Positions 43,837-53,459 of a DNA stretch of 64,000 nt are shown here, in pieces. Origin of the DNA: Hofstenia miamia (lineage: Eukaryota; Xenacoelomorpha; Acoela; Hofsteniidae); NCBI GenBank assembly GCA_900660155.1, contig CABFPE010000079.1, forward strand, positions 1,615,022 through 1,679,021, given 5' to 3'. Under the pieces are notes generated by a model. The model ran no database searches. It saw only the letters and a list, made by a program, of their open reading frames with translations, and had not been told where the DNA came from. The translations under genes were made by a program, and so were the position numbers. The first letter of the stretch is position 1; each line of letters begins with the position of its first letter.

Positions 43837-46800
43837 TATATTATATACATACATAAATATATATATATATTATATTATATATTATATGTGTATATATATA
43901 ATATATATATACCATATAATATATTATATAAATATAACAAAAATTTTTATAAGCATAGAATTTAGGACTGTTTCAAGTTCTAGGTCAACCTTTTGAGCAT
44001 GTCTTAAGACTAAAGAAGCATTGATTTTGCTTCCTTAACGTATAGCATTGGAAAAATTTCGCAAACATTTGCATAAAGCTACATTATAATTGCTATTAAA
44101 TGTAATTTTTTAGATAATACACACTGTGTTATGCCCAATATAATGGCTATATTTAATTGAAAACAAAAATTCAAACAATTTGGTTCAATACTCTACGAAG
44201 CCAAACAAATATCTTTCCAATTTTAAAAACACTGGAAATATGCTTATGAGAACTGATTTAGAATTTGAATTCTATTCGAGAAACTTCAAAATATCAGTGT
44301 TGGCATGTATTTTTTTAAAATATTCTCTGGAGTTTATCTCAAACTTATGAAAGAAGTTAATTGAGTGAAGTATGAGAAGCATTCGTGATGCCTTGTTGAT
44401 GTCAACATAAACATTTGCTATTATATACTTGGAATCGCTTCAATTACAAAATCAATAATCACAATCTGCTTCTACCAAATCTGGTACATGGTAAACATTT
44501 GATGGTACACGCTGCTGTCTTATAAATACAGTTGACATATTGTAGTCCAGTAAAAAAAAATTTACTTCGATCTTTAAAAATTACTTGCATTATTTGAAAT
44601 ATCAGTTTTCACTCTGTTTAAAGAGCCTCTTTCACATGTTAAATACTTGGGCAAATAGCGATTGATCCAACTAGTTTTATTAGGAGTGGATACATGCACT
44701 CTGATTAGTAGCCGTATTATCTCAATTTAATTACTCCACTATATCAGATTAAGTCCTTTGCTTCAAGCAATACTGTATAGGTGAAATATTGGTAACTTGC
44801 CAACAAGGAGTTCTTAATTTAAGAAGTCCTTGCTAGCCAATCACTTCAAATTATAAAAAACTTTCTAATTTTAATGTAAAAAATCAGAGTTCACAAAACT
44901 AAATTTCTTTTACTAAAATCAGATTAGTAAAGCTATTTTTGCAAAGAATTTGATGAACAATTGCAACTCAGTTATGTTACTCAACATCTCGTCTGAAAGA
45001 GTTTATTTTCTCTTTACTCGTAGCAACAATCATAAAAAAGCGAACTGAAACAAAATGGATGACATACTATATATATAGGATGACAAAATAATAGTGCACG
45101 AGATTTTTACAAATAATAAATGAAATATGCATTAAAAATTGAGTCAATTGCTGTGATGCGGAAGGAAGTTAATTGGTGGAAGTGAGTATGATATCGTTCG
45201 CGATGGGAGATCTGCCTTGTTGAGGTGTGATGGTATCCATCGGACTGAAACAGCCTTTATCCTAGCCAGCATTGTAATAAAGATAGACATGAAATACGGT
45301 AATGAGTTTATCTTCCCTGAGTTGGTAGCTCTCGCCAAGGCCATATTATCGGTAAAAATGGTGTCACCATAGTTGCAAATGTATAATGTGATAGCTAATG
45401 CGTGTGCCTCTTTAAAAAATATATTGAGAGCCGGCGAGGTAGTAAAGGAAAATTGGCAATCCTCCGGGGTATGTATCCCTAGCGCAAAGTCAGACGCGTC
45501 TGAGTACCAGATCTGTGACGAATTAGAATATGGGAAAGGGTCCCATGGCATGACGAAAGAAGCGTTTCTGATAAGAAGGGTAGTCAGAACTTGAGCAGAC
45601 TGATGTTTGTCACCTTGAGGATTGCACAAAGGAGTGATGACATTGTATGTGCCAATAATCGGCCATATAAAAGAGAGGTGGCCTAGTACTATTTGCCGTT
45701 GTTTCTCAGATAATAAAGCAATAGGAAGCTCTGCGATAAGTTTTGTTATGAAGATCCTCTCGGGTGTAGCGGAAATAGTAGAATCGTGTAAATTTAAATT
45801 GAAGCCTAGAAATGGAATAATAGGGGAGATGCTAGAGGTAATATCAATTTGTATACATTTTATGCCTAATTCCTCAATGCGCTGATGCCATTTCTGAATT
45901 TTACGAAGGTGTTTAGGTAGAAAGATCATAATAAGATTATGAACGTGAGCCCAAGAGGCGTGTAGGAAAGGTCGAATAGGTTTTAACAGATAGTTTGATA
46001 GAAGTTGGCAAGGTGCCGCGGAGTATGATAGACCCATAGGAGCCTTCAAAAATTCGTATCTTATGCCGTTATGCGCCAAAAACGAAGTCTTATATCTGTC
46101 AGCAGGACGTATATCTAAATGGTAATAGGCATTTTTTAAATCAAACGTGCTAGCAATGTGATCAGAAGAAGGTGGAAAGCGTCTTATGATTTTTAAGAAG
46201 GAAGGAGTGTAATACTTAATCGGACTTGTCAAAGGCGTCAAATGTGAATAGTCGATAACCATTCGAAATTTCGAGTTGTTCTTAGGAACGAAGAAAGCGC
46301 GCGATGCAATAGGGGATCGCCTGGGAGAAATTTGAATTATGCCGGCTCTCAAGTGAGCGTCGAGTATCGAATTAGCGTGTTGAAGTTTTAAGTTATCGTT
46401 AATGCGTGACGGTTTCTTAACTACGTGAGCCCTGAATTCCCTAAGTGATATATGTACTTCCATTAAAAAGCGTACTCGGTCTGGCATACCGGTGAACTCT
46501 GCTAAAGCGTCCCAGTCAATGGATGCGTTGTGAAAATTATAAGTAGTATCAAGGAAGAGGCTTGTGATAATTAATGTGCAGGTAGGTGTTTTATCTCATC
46601 AAATATATTTAGTTGCCTCATGATATTTCCACATAGATTTAGAAAAATTTCTACAGGAATAAACAATTTTGATAGAAGCCATCCTACTTGCATAGCAAGC
46701 TACTTATAATTTATTTTACCACTCAAATAAAAATGAATAATGAGATTTCTAGTTTTTTATTTTCAAACTAATTTATATATATGCAATTTACGAAGTCACG

Positions 46801-48592
46801 TATTCGCCGAATTTAAAATAGTAGACGCAAGAGTTATATTATTGATTCTGATAAATGAATTATCTGAATTAAATTTGTATAAACACTTACTGACTTTGCA
46901 AATATTGCACAAAGTGCAATGATGCAGAAAATATTGAAGACTGCTGATCCAACAATTGTTCCCAGACCAATATCGTCTTTTACCACAAATACAGCTAAGT
47001 GATAAATTTATTCATAGAACATGAGATTACTTTAAAAATATAAAACTAGTGCTTTATCAAAAAATAAAATAAAATCAGTTTTAAATTTTTCGCAAGAATG
47101 TTGAAAAAAAATTAATTAACAGTTAATCAATAGGAAATCAATAGTTCTAAAATATTTTGAAATTTTGAAGTTTCGCAATTAATTAAAAATGGAATTCAAG
47201 CATTTTAGTCAATATTTAAATGAACGTAATCCAGTGCCTTATTGCGTTACAAGAATATCATTTGCAATATATATAAAAAATTACTTCTTTTTAGGAAAAT
47301 GCAAATTTTTTAATTTAATTAATACTTGTATAGTAAAATTAATTTATCTATAACTACAAAGCAGTGCATGAACTTTGACAGCATAGTTATTGCAACAGCA
47401 TAGTAACATATATTTATAAGACATGAAATAGAAATGCTTGATTTAAAACTCCTAAGAAAGGAAGAGGCATACATCGTCTATTTCAAGTATTAAGCAAAGA
47501 AGTGGTTTCAATGAATTCTATAAGTTTTTCATTTAAATCAGTTTATTTCGGGAATACATTATCGATTATTGTTGCCTAGCAACAAATGATTCAAAGATAA
47601 ATTTTGCTTTAACATCATTTAATAATTATGAGAAAATATTGACATGCATTTCTTGGGTCAGTATTTCACAGGAATGCATGCTTGCTCAAGAACGGTCAAC
47701 AGTAAAATTGCAATGAACTTAAACCAAAGCAGCATATTGCTTAAATAAAATGTGCAACAAAAATATATCATGACTTCTATCAATACCAAAGTCAAAAAAT
47801 ATGTTTTCCTCCCGAGATAAGGTCTTCAGATCGAAGACATTTATCTATAGGTTTATGTAGAAGTCGATGCGATTTTTAACTCTCAAAAATCTTGTTTGTA
47901 AATTTATCTTAACCATTTCAACAGGATTATATATATATATGTACATGCATTTATCTCAGGGTTGTGTAATTCCATGAATTTTGCAAGTTCGTTTATATAG
48001 TATTTAGAATAATTAAGCACCACTTTTTATTATAGAAGTTACACTTACTTCGAAATCTAATAATTGTTTGCCATGTATCTTACTGATAAGTATATAGAAT
48101 TTGATTCCACTGCTGTTAGATATACATTTTTCCATGCAATCTAGATAAAGATAAATTACCAATTATAGATGTAAATAATTCAGGTGCTGAACTACCCGCA
48201 GCCATAAACGTCGCCCCGGCCACATCAGGAGGTACATGAAGTTCTAATAAAAGCTGTTACAATATATCAATATCATATTTAGCGTAATATTTGTAAAATA
48301 TACTACAATCTATTGCATTAATTTACAGATTTAATGATTTGTTAAGTTTGACACGCGTAAAAAACTTCAAGCAAGTAAGGTATGTGAAACGCACTTGTAC
48401 AGATGCTCTCTAAGGATGGAACAAAGTAGTCATCGCAAATTTTGGCTAAGGCTATGAACATATAAAAAGCAATAGCAATGTGGATGACAACAAATCCGCA
48501 ACGTCGTTGAGTCTGCGTAAATATGTCATCTGGAAACTGAGTATATGCCTGCACTGAACAATTGGGCTTTCTGTGATGTTCGGCATTAATTT
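29878..48592 (-). CDS. K+-dependent Na+/Ca2+ exchanger (NCKX, SLC24 family), nine exons
   Basis: The product swaps sodium for calcium plus potassium across a membrane. Exons (reverse order): 48592-48395, 48243-48160, 46994-46891, 41387-41287 (or its copy 42549-42449), 39845-39692, 39327-39258, 35884-35684, 31851-31750, 30188-29878. Every junction is GT-AG, all phases agree, and 1,325 nt give 440 residues to the TGA. Both ion-binding alpha repeats are present: [19 protein letters not shown] with [16 protein letters not shown], and [18 protein letters not shown] with [16 protein letters not shown]. The acidic central loop is very short ([11 protein letters not shown]...). The N-terminal exon with start and signal peptide is not seen up to 51 kb. 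Isoform and ion preference are not decided by sequence alone. Confidence 0.9.
31750..31851 (-). CDS. NCKX exon: first half of alpha-2 repeat
   Basis: Reads [20 protein letters not shown] then [14 protein letters not shown], with the LAAGTSVPD motif that binds Ca2+ and K+. 102 nt, phase 1 on both sides. Confidence 0.95.
31985..35585 (-). mobile_element. 3.6-kb TIR DNA transposon, unplaced superfamily
   Basis: Outer ends are TA|CAGTACCGGCCATAAGTATT and, inverted, TA|TAGTCCTGTGG. Both run into a conserved inner repeat, TTGAACCACT-ATCTTCACAATTT, seen at 32,004 and inverted at 35,529-35,551. Target is TA, and both ends sit in TA-rich DNA. Inside, on the reverse strand, is a 2.3-kb transposase-like coding region (32,442-34,752). 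It lies in the exchanger intron between exons 35684 and 31851, same strand as the gene. Direct repeats with AGATACATGT-CAACAGA at 32,130 and 32,223 lie in its right flank. Confidence 0.8.
32442..34752 (-). pseudogene. transposase-like protein of the 3.6-kb TIR element
   Basis: Three open parts on the reverse strand: 34,752-34,531 (start [11 protein letters not shown], later [20 protein letters not shown]), 34,319-33,474 (281 codons) and 33,449-32,442 (335 codons). Landmarks are [29 protein letters not shown], then [20 protein letters not shown] across the last junction, [50 protein letters not shown] and [20 protein letters not shown]. Similar proteins recur as multicopy 'uncharacterised' genes in many invertebrates. 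The D in GVDGK, D in LLDN and a late E could form an RNase H-like DDE triad; that is inference. About two interruptions separate the parts. Confidence 0.75.
35620..35656. repeat. (TA)n microsatellite
   Basis: TA repeat between the right end of the 3.6-kb transposon and the exchanger exon at 35,684. Confidence 0.95.
35684..35884 (-). CDS. NCKX exon: cytoplasmic loop end and first helix of second half
   Basis: Reads [40 protein letters not shown], then a long hydrophobic helix to MMTLIG. The TVPDCR...K box and the helix after it are typical of SLC24 proteins. 201 nt, phase 1 in and out; acceptor ACATTTAG, donor ATAG|GTAAAT. Confidence 0.95.
36005..39257. other. NCKX intron, mostly unidentified
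   Basis: AT-rich, with a TA microsatellite at 36,415-36,462. A GC-richer patch at about 38,500-38,640 (GGGTTGAGTCGAGT, GGCTCGAGTTGAAAAAG) recalls the words of the hAT MITE at 62.3 kb, but I found no paired ends. No exon signals fit the exchanger frame. Confidence 0.45.
36415..36462. repeat. (TA)n microsatellite
   Basis: Imperfect TA repeat with TTTA and CATAC interruptions. Confidence 0.9.
39258..39327 (-). CDS. NCKX small exon in cytoplasmic loop
   Basis: Reads [20 protein letters not shown] then VEI. An acidic, hydrophilic 70-nt exon between the two halves of the exchanger, with acceptor AACTTTAG and donor ATCC|GTAAGT. Such loop exons are often alternatively spliced in SLC24 genes; its length (not divisible by three) argues against simple skipping here. 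Confidence 0.8.
39692..39845 (-). CDS. NCKX exon: helix and start of cytoplasmic loop
   Basis: After the acceptor ATTTTAG it reads [20 protein letters not shown], a membrane helix, then [15 protein letters not shown] and [11 protein letters not shown]. The first base completes the TGG codon begun by the previous exon. 154 nt; donor GCA|GTAAGT. Confidence 0.92.
40120..40524. mobile_element. hAT-type MITE rich in TTTAAATC
   Basis: Starts CAGTTTTGGGAAAAAATCTG and ends, inverted, CAGTGTTGCTCAATTTAAAT. Flanks CACACATA (40,112-40,119) and CCGACATA (40,525-40,532) match at 6 of 8 bases, a plausible old target duplication. The interior is non-coding and full of GATTTAAATC-like words near both ends. 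405 bp, in an exchanger intron. Confidence 0.75.
40771..41932. repeat. 1,162-bp tandem duplication, left unit
   Basis: Runs from CTCCAGTATAATTCCATC to CTTCGAAGTGA. The following 1,162 bases repeat it with only about two substitutions (AAAGGTC/AAGGGTC; TTTGGATTT/TTTGTATTT). It contains one exchanger exon at 41,287-41,387. No N lies at the junction. Confidence 0.92.
41287..41387 (-). CDS. NCKX exon: helix after alpha-1 (first copy)
   Basis: Reads [20 protein letters not shown] then [14 protein letters not shown]. The [13 protein letters not shown] box is diagnostic for SLC24. 101 nt, phase 0 in and 2 out, acceptor AGTTTAG, donor TTTG|GTAAGT. An identical exon lies 1,162 bases away at 42,449-42,549. 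Confidence 0.95.
41933..43094. repeat. 1,162-bp tandem duplication, right unit
   Basis: Second unit, ending at the perfect palindrome TCACTTCGAAGTGA (43,081-43,094). Since the units are nearly identical, duplication is very recent or an assembly product. Confidence 0.92.
42449..42549 (-). CDS. NCKX exon, duplicated copy
   Basis: Same 101-nt exon with the same splice sites as 41,287-41,387. Using both in one mRNA would shift the frame (101 is not a multiple of three), so a transcript can use only one, or the copy is not real in the genome. Confidence 0.85.
42985..43262. repeat. two-unit tandem repeat ending in TCACTTCGAAGTGA
   Basis: Two diverged units share GGGGCT-CTCAGGCCT, AAGGA-TT-CTTC, TTTAATGATGATACTATAAA and the palindrome TCACTTCGAAGTGA (43,081-43,094 and about 43,229-43,242), then GATCAGCA and CTCAGAA. 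A third unit sits at the end of the left duplication unit (to 41,932). Confidence 0.75.
43797..43925. repeat. long imperfect (TA)n tract
   Basis: About 130 bases of TA, TATATT and ATAC steps, the longest such tract in the window. Confidence 0.95.
43926..45140. other. NCKX intron, nothing recognised
   Basis: AT-rich intron DNA with no frame, repeat end or RNA gene that I can support. Confidence 0.4.
45144..46487 (-). mobile_element. retroelement RT + RNase H fossil (LTR-kin type)
   Basis: A stretch of 447 codons, clearly GC-richer than its AT-rich surroundings, in an exchanger intron and on the same strand as that gene. The order is reverse transcriptase ([58 protein letters not shown]) then RNase H ([46 protein letters not shown]). 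Parts resemble both tyrosine-recombinase (DIRS-like) retroelements and hepadna-like polymerases; I cannot decide the family. I see no capsid region, integrase, recombinase or terminal repeats, so this is only part of an element. Compositional contrast suggests it is relatively young. Confidence 0.7.
46891..46994 (-). CDS. NCKX exon: second half of alpha-1 repeat
   Basis: Reads [20 protein letters not shown] then [14 protein letters not shown]. [12 protein letters not shown] is the alpha-1 partner of the [10 protein letters not shown] box. 104 nt; acceptor CACTTAG, donor TCA|GTAAGT. Confidence 0.95.
46995..48159. other. NCKX intron
   Basis: AT-rich intron with a short TA run near 47,929. Nothing else recognised. 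Confidence 0.5.
48160..48243 (-). CDS. NCKX exon: first half of alpha-1 repeat
   Basis: Reads [20 protein letters not shown] then ELFTSII, with the ion-binding AAGSSAPE. The acceptor TTTTATTAG was chosen because it joins the previous exon in phase to give [16 protein letters not shown], as in the family. Confidence 0.93.
48395..48592 (-). CDS. NCKX exon: extracellular N-terminus and first core helix
   Basis: Reads [40 protein letters not shown], then a helix and [14 protein letters not shown]. The NCS sequon before the FPxDIFT box and [10 protein letters not shown] are SLC24 signatures. The donor is GTGCGT. The exon needs a preceding one to supply the start codon and signal peptide; none is evident nearby. 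Confidence 0.93.
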
Positions 48593-51500
48593 CTAAATAT
48601 AATTTTTTTAAATTTTGTTGAATTTCAAATGTAAAAATGTAAAAATGGAAAATATTACATGTATGTATATATATATATATATATTACAACCGGGTCAGTT
48701 CTTCATTGTGATTTAACTTTCAACTAAGCTTGGGGGAATTTTGTTACCCCAAGAGCTAATAGAATGGGATTTTCAGCTCAAATCAAATAGGAAGAACCTG
48801 ATGTTTTGTGACTTTTCCACATTTTTAAGTACATTTTGTCTGCGCAATATGGGAGCCAATCAAACTTTACTTATTTCAATTCAACAAAAACATCAACAGA
48901 CTAAGTTTGGGGTAAGAAATCAGCTGAGAGCTCTTGACTTAGGTCGAATTGCTAGTTTGTAATAGTAATGTCATGCCTGAAAAACCCTAATGCTATGATT
49001 TCGTGAAAATTTTAACAATATTCATTTAGCGTGTACCCAAAAAACATCTAAATTGTGAAATTCTAACTCCTTTTAGCTTTTTCGGACAGATGAAAATGCC
49101 AAATTTATAAAAACTCCATTGTATCCTTGTTTTGAAAAGGTCATTAAATAACTTCCAGTGCCTAAATGTATGTTGTTGATAACTTCAAAAATATTTTTTT
49201 TCAGAACTGCCGATGTAAAAACGTCGTATTTCTTGAGCCATAAATTTGCATAAATTTAAAATTTCCAAAAAGCGTGAATGAAAAGAATTGCATTGTATGG
49301 GAAACAATTACTTCATCGATGCATGTACACAATGTGACTCTCTGACAATTGATTTCCTGTTAATTCATTAAATTTCACTGAATATCATATTTAATTTCAC
49401 GCTTTATATAAAACTTGGAAAATAGAGTGCTCGAATAAATATGGATTTTTTAAGCCTGTAAATAACTTTATATACCAATGTTGGTTGTAAGACGATTTAG
49501 TAAAAACAAGTGTGAGTTGAATAAATACATATTTTTATTCAGTATTTGTGGAAAACATATTGTCAGATGGCCCTTATCTATTCGCAACAGACATTTTATT
49601 GTCTGTTTGAAAAACTTTGCATCCACCGCACTGAAGCGTTTCATTAACCCTGTAAATGTACAACTAACTGCTAATAAGATACAAATTCATGTGATGTATA
49701 AAAAATATACTTTTTTGCAGTAATCTCATTCATATTTAATACTAATTGTTCTGAAAACATTAATTGTAAAAAATTTTCACAAGAAAATTCTGTAATGTTA
49801 CTCATTCAATGCGTTTTTCACTCGCAATACTAGCGATACTTGACTTTTCCCTGTATTGCGTCCATTAAGCAAATGAATTCGCTTCATGGAGTGGATAACG
49901 GTAGAACACGTTTTTTTAAAAATTATCAGATTTAAATAAAATATATTGACGGTAATTGAACATTTCTAGGTCACTTAGCAATAATTTAATTTCCCCTGAA
50001 ATATTACATTATGTTTAATAGGCTTAATCAACACATTCAATTAGTTTGCAATAAATGCATTATCTCAGAATTTTATTCATTGTGAATTTTGTACTATTCG
50101 ACTGCAAATTCTAGATTTGAGTGTCATATTACTTAATAATTATAAAATATGCTATAGTTTTTGCTTACATATAATACGCTAAATTTATATTCACAAATTT
50201 CAGGTTAAGTGCACATTGTTATATCTGAATATTCAGCTTGAAATTATTCTAATATATTAGTTACCATATATCAAAAGTATATTTTTCATGAATAAATACG
50301 GCCAAAACAACTTTATGTTTTAAAAATAGGGAGTAATGTGTTCTCCATCACTGAATGTTTGCTTACGTTTAATTGAAAGGTTCAATTAGAACAACTAAAT
50401 TCATTGATGATTTGAAATAGCTGAATTACAAGCAAATCATATTTTCAAAAATTTTTTATCAAAAATGCAACCACAAGATTAAGGCTTCTGTGTGCAGATT
50501 GGCAAATATGCAATGCTATTTTGATATTTAATGCTGTATTATATATACATATGTATTTCTGTGTTAGGCACACATAATGCTAAATATCTTTAATAGCTGA
50601 GTTTTGCCATTTGTGTTCAAATTGATTATTTAATAAGTAACTGAATATTCTTTACTTGAATATGCATTGTTATGTATGAGTTCGACACATGTTACACATT
50701 TTTGATCTTCCTAAACAATGACGTCAACATTTAAATAAATAAGAATTCTTCTACATTATTTGAGAAAAATTCGTCAATTTAACTCAATGTTTGATGCTTT
50801 CTGTCTCACTACGAATCACAAAGAAAGATTGTCAGCAAATGCATTAATTAGGGATATTCACGGTCGAATTTTCAATAACAGATCACATTAACCAATGCGA
50901 ACATTATTAGCCTTTGACCTGTTCCAATAATCTTATTCAATGATATTTTAATAAAAGTACATTTTTAGCATAAGCAATTCAATTATGGGTTTATTGGTAA
51001 TACAGATGGATATAATATCTCAACCATTTTCCAAACTACTTAATTACTGTGAAAGCTAGCACTGGATTTTATATATGTATGATAGACACTGAAGAAAAAT
51101 ATTTTAAAATAATTTTCATCTTTGAAATTTTGAGTTTACTTGATATTTCTACTAATATTTTAAATAAAATTTTTTCAACATCAGATATTAATGCATATAA
51201 AATACTTCATGATACAAATATATATATATATATTAGAGCTCAAAAACTCATCTCGACATTTGGAGTACTCGAAACCAACTTAATATTTGCTTGAATGGCA
51301 TTAATTTTTTTTCCATTTTGCACATAATGTCGAGGAATCCATCATTCTTTAACTATTTATTTCAAATTATAAGCTGCTATGTTTGGTTTCTCTTATTTAG
51401 TTGACATATTGTATTTCTGTCTTAAATTTCTATAGGGTAGCACAGTTGTATATAGGTTAGCTTAACGAGAAAAGTAAGTCTACATATAATTCTAACTCAT

Positions 51501-51700
51501 TTTCAACTCTCGAGTTTGTTGGTGATTGGTTGTTACCATGTAATCACACGGTCGCATGTCATGCTGCGTTCTCAGGTTTACCATGAAAACCTGTCGGTGC
51601 ATTTATATATATAATTGTAATGAAGTTACACAATAGATTTTAATCTACTTTTAATTACTCTCGTCTGTCTTGAACTAACATTGTGACAGAGTATGAATTT
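48593..51700. other. upstream of NCKX core exons; intron or intergenic
   Basis: AT-rich DNA with a TA microsatellite (48,660-48,683) and a small hairpin CTTGGGG...CCCCAAG (48,729-48,753). It should hold the first exchanger exon or lie in its first intron, but I could not pick a signal-peptide exon with confidence. The segment 51,409-51,700 may include a retroelement leader. Confidence 0.4.
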
Positions 51701-51736
51701 CTTTAACCAAACCCTTTAATTCTTGACGCATCGAAT

Positions 51737-52620
51737 ATGGCGGATGAGTGGATACGTTGGCATCGCGATTTTCAACTCTTTCTACAAGCGACAGAACTGG
51801 ACACGAAATCTCACTCTGTAAAGGTTGGGCTACTTTTACGAACAATTCGTCCCCTTTGTAACGACATCTTTGACAATTTTTTATGGGCTCCTTGTGAAGA
51901 CAAAACCAACTTCAACGTAGTAATTAAAAGGTTTGAGAAATATTTCATCCGGACAAACAACGAAACTTTTGAAAGATTCAAGTTCTTTTCACTAAAAAAA
52001 GGACAAGAAAGCATCGACGCATTCGTCAATAAGCTCTGCAGTCTTGCTCGAAATTGCAATTTTCAGAATCTTACTGAGTCTCTAATACGCGACCAAATTA
52101 TCATCACATTACCCGATGGAAATCTCCAACAAAGACTATTAAGGGAACCAAATTTAGATTTGCAAAGGGCCGTTGAGATTTGCAAGTGTGCAGAAGAAAC
52201 TGCTGCTCAAATTTTGTCAATTTCCCCCGATCTACAAGATNNNNNNNNNNNNNNNNNNNNNNNNNNNNNNNNNNNNNNNNNNNNNNNNNNNNNNNNNNNN
52301 NNNNNNNNNNNNNNNNNNNNNNNNNNNNNNNNNNNNNNNNNNNNNNNNNNNNNNNNNNNNNNNNNNNNNNNNNNNNNNNNNNNNNNNNNNNNNNNNNNNN
52401 NNNNNNNNNNNNNNNNNNNNNNNNNNNNNNNNNNNNNNNNNNNNNNNNNNNNNNNNNNTTTTAAACATAAAACAGACAAAATCGATTTCTTTAGACAGAA
52501 AAGTTTTTTTGGAAAAAGACAAAAAGGGACCCCCCCTAAAATGCAAATGTCTAAAAACTTTAATTGGGGAAAATGGGGACGTACTCATAAAAAAAAAAAT
52601 TGCCCGGCTGTGGGACGTGT
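51737..52620 (+). mobile_element. LTR retroelement Gag-like fossil, partial
   Basis: A Gag-like frame starts MADEWIRWHRDFQLFLQATE and runs through a helical capsid-type region (FNVVIKRFEKYFI, ETFERFKFFSLKKGQESIDA, IRDQIIITLPDGNLQQRLL) like Ty3/gypsy-class Gag proteins, with traces of a zinc-knuckle tail on the far side of a 218-base gap. No protease, RT or integrase follows, and paired terminal repeats were not identified. It is a partial, non-functional copy; age cannot be judged because of the gap. Confidence 0.75.
52241..52458. other. assembly gap, 218 Ns
   Basis: The only sized gap in the window. Sequence just to its right has many long homopolymer runs and looks of low quality. Confidence 0.99.
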
Positions 52621-53079
52621 TTGAAAAAAATGGGGTAAAAAAAATCTTTTTGAAATATTTTGAAAATCAAAACCACAGAGCCCCACCCGAGCTGAAAACC
52701 AAGTGAGAGCCTCTTCAAGACAAATACAGCAATTCATCAGACGAAGCAGAAAGTTCATATGATTGTGATATGTTGACGACTCATAGGATAAACGAGTATC
52801 CACCAAAATCAATTGAAACAATAGCTATAATCAACAAACGAGGAATCCATATGAAAATTGACTCAAGGCACAGTGAAATATGTTTTCATCAAAAGATCTA
52901 AAAGGTTTGGGCGAAAAAAAAAAACAGATACAAAGAGCCAACGGTCGTTTAACTGGTTATGGTGTAAATCAGATCGCTGTGACGATGGGAAGAAACAATA
53001 TGACAAGAAAGATAAAATTCATTATTTGTTCAGAAAATGTGGATTATTACATTTGGAGCTTGTTATTAACAGAGCTTCA

Positions 53080-53262
53080 GAATTGTCGACGTGACAAAAA
53101 ATCTATTAATGATTTGAAAACGAGCTTGGGAAAAGCTTGGAACGATATTCCACAAGTTACCCTTAAAAACGCTTCACAAGCTTGGATTTCTAGGTAAGGC
53201 ACTGCTCTGAAGTTCACGGAAGGCGTTTTGAACATCTGTGAGTGCAATATAACATATGCCTT
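53080..53262 (+). pseudogene. Tc1/mariner transposase C-terminal fragment
   Basis: Reads DKKSINDLKTSLGKAWNDIP and TLKNASQAWISR, then after a stop ALKFTEGVLNI. The pattern LK..L..AW..IP......A...W..RL is the C-terminal tail of Tc1-type transposases, which follows the last catalytic Glu. Nothing of the core is nearby. Low-copy relic with at least one stop. Confidence 0.45.
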
Positions 53263-53316
53263 TAAAAATATTTGTAAATTTATTCTTTGTAAAAATAAAT
53301 GGCAGTTTGACAAATT

Positions 53317-53325
53317 TTTTATATT

Positions 53326-53356
<31 letters not shown>

Positions 53357-53358
53357 TT
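53317..53358. repeat. (TA)n microsatellite
   Basis: Imperfect TA tract of about 40 bases. Confidence 0.9.
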
Positions 53359-53459
53359 CTATATGGGCCCACCGTACTATAGAGTAAATATAAAAAATGA
53401 CCCGACTTACAAAGACAATTATATAATAAAAGTCAACAAGTACGAAGTTCTGCACACGC

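Noticed and set aside
45373-45885. Plus-strand frames across the RT/RNase H fossil
   Set aside because: They are antisense shadows of the GC-richer retroelement coding strand.
48729-48753. CTTGGGG...CCCCAAG hairpin as a functional RNA
   Set aside because: Only seven paired bases with an 11-base loop, and nothing around it supports an RNA gene.
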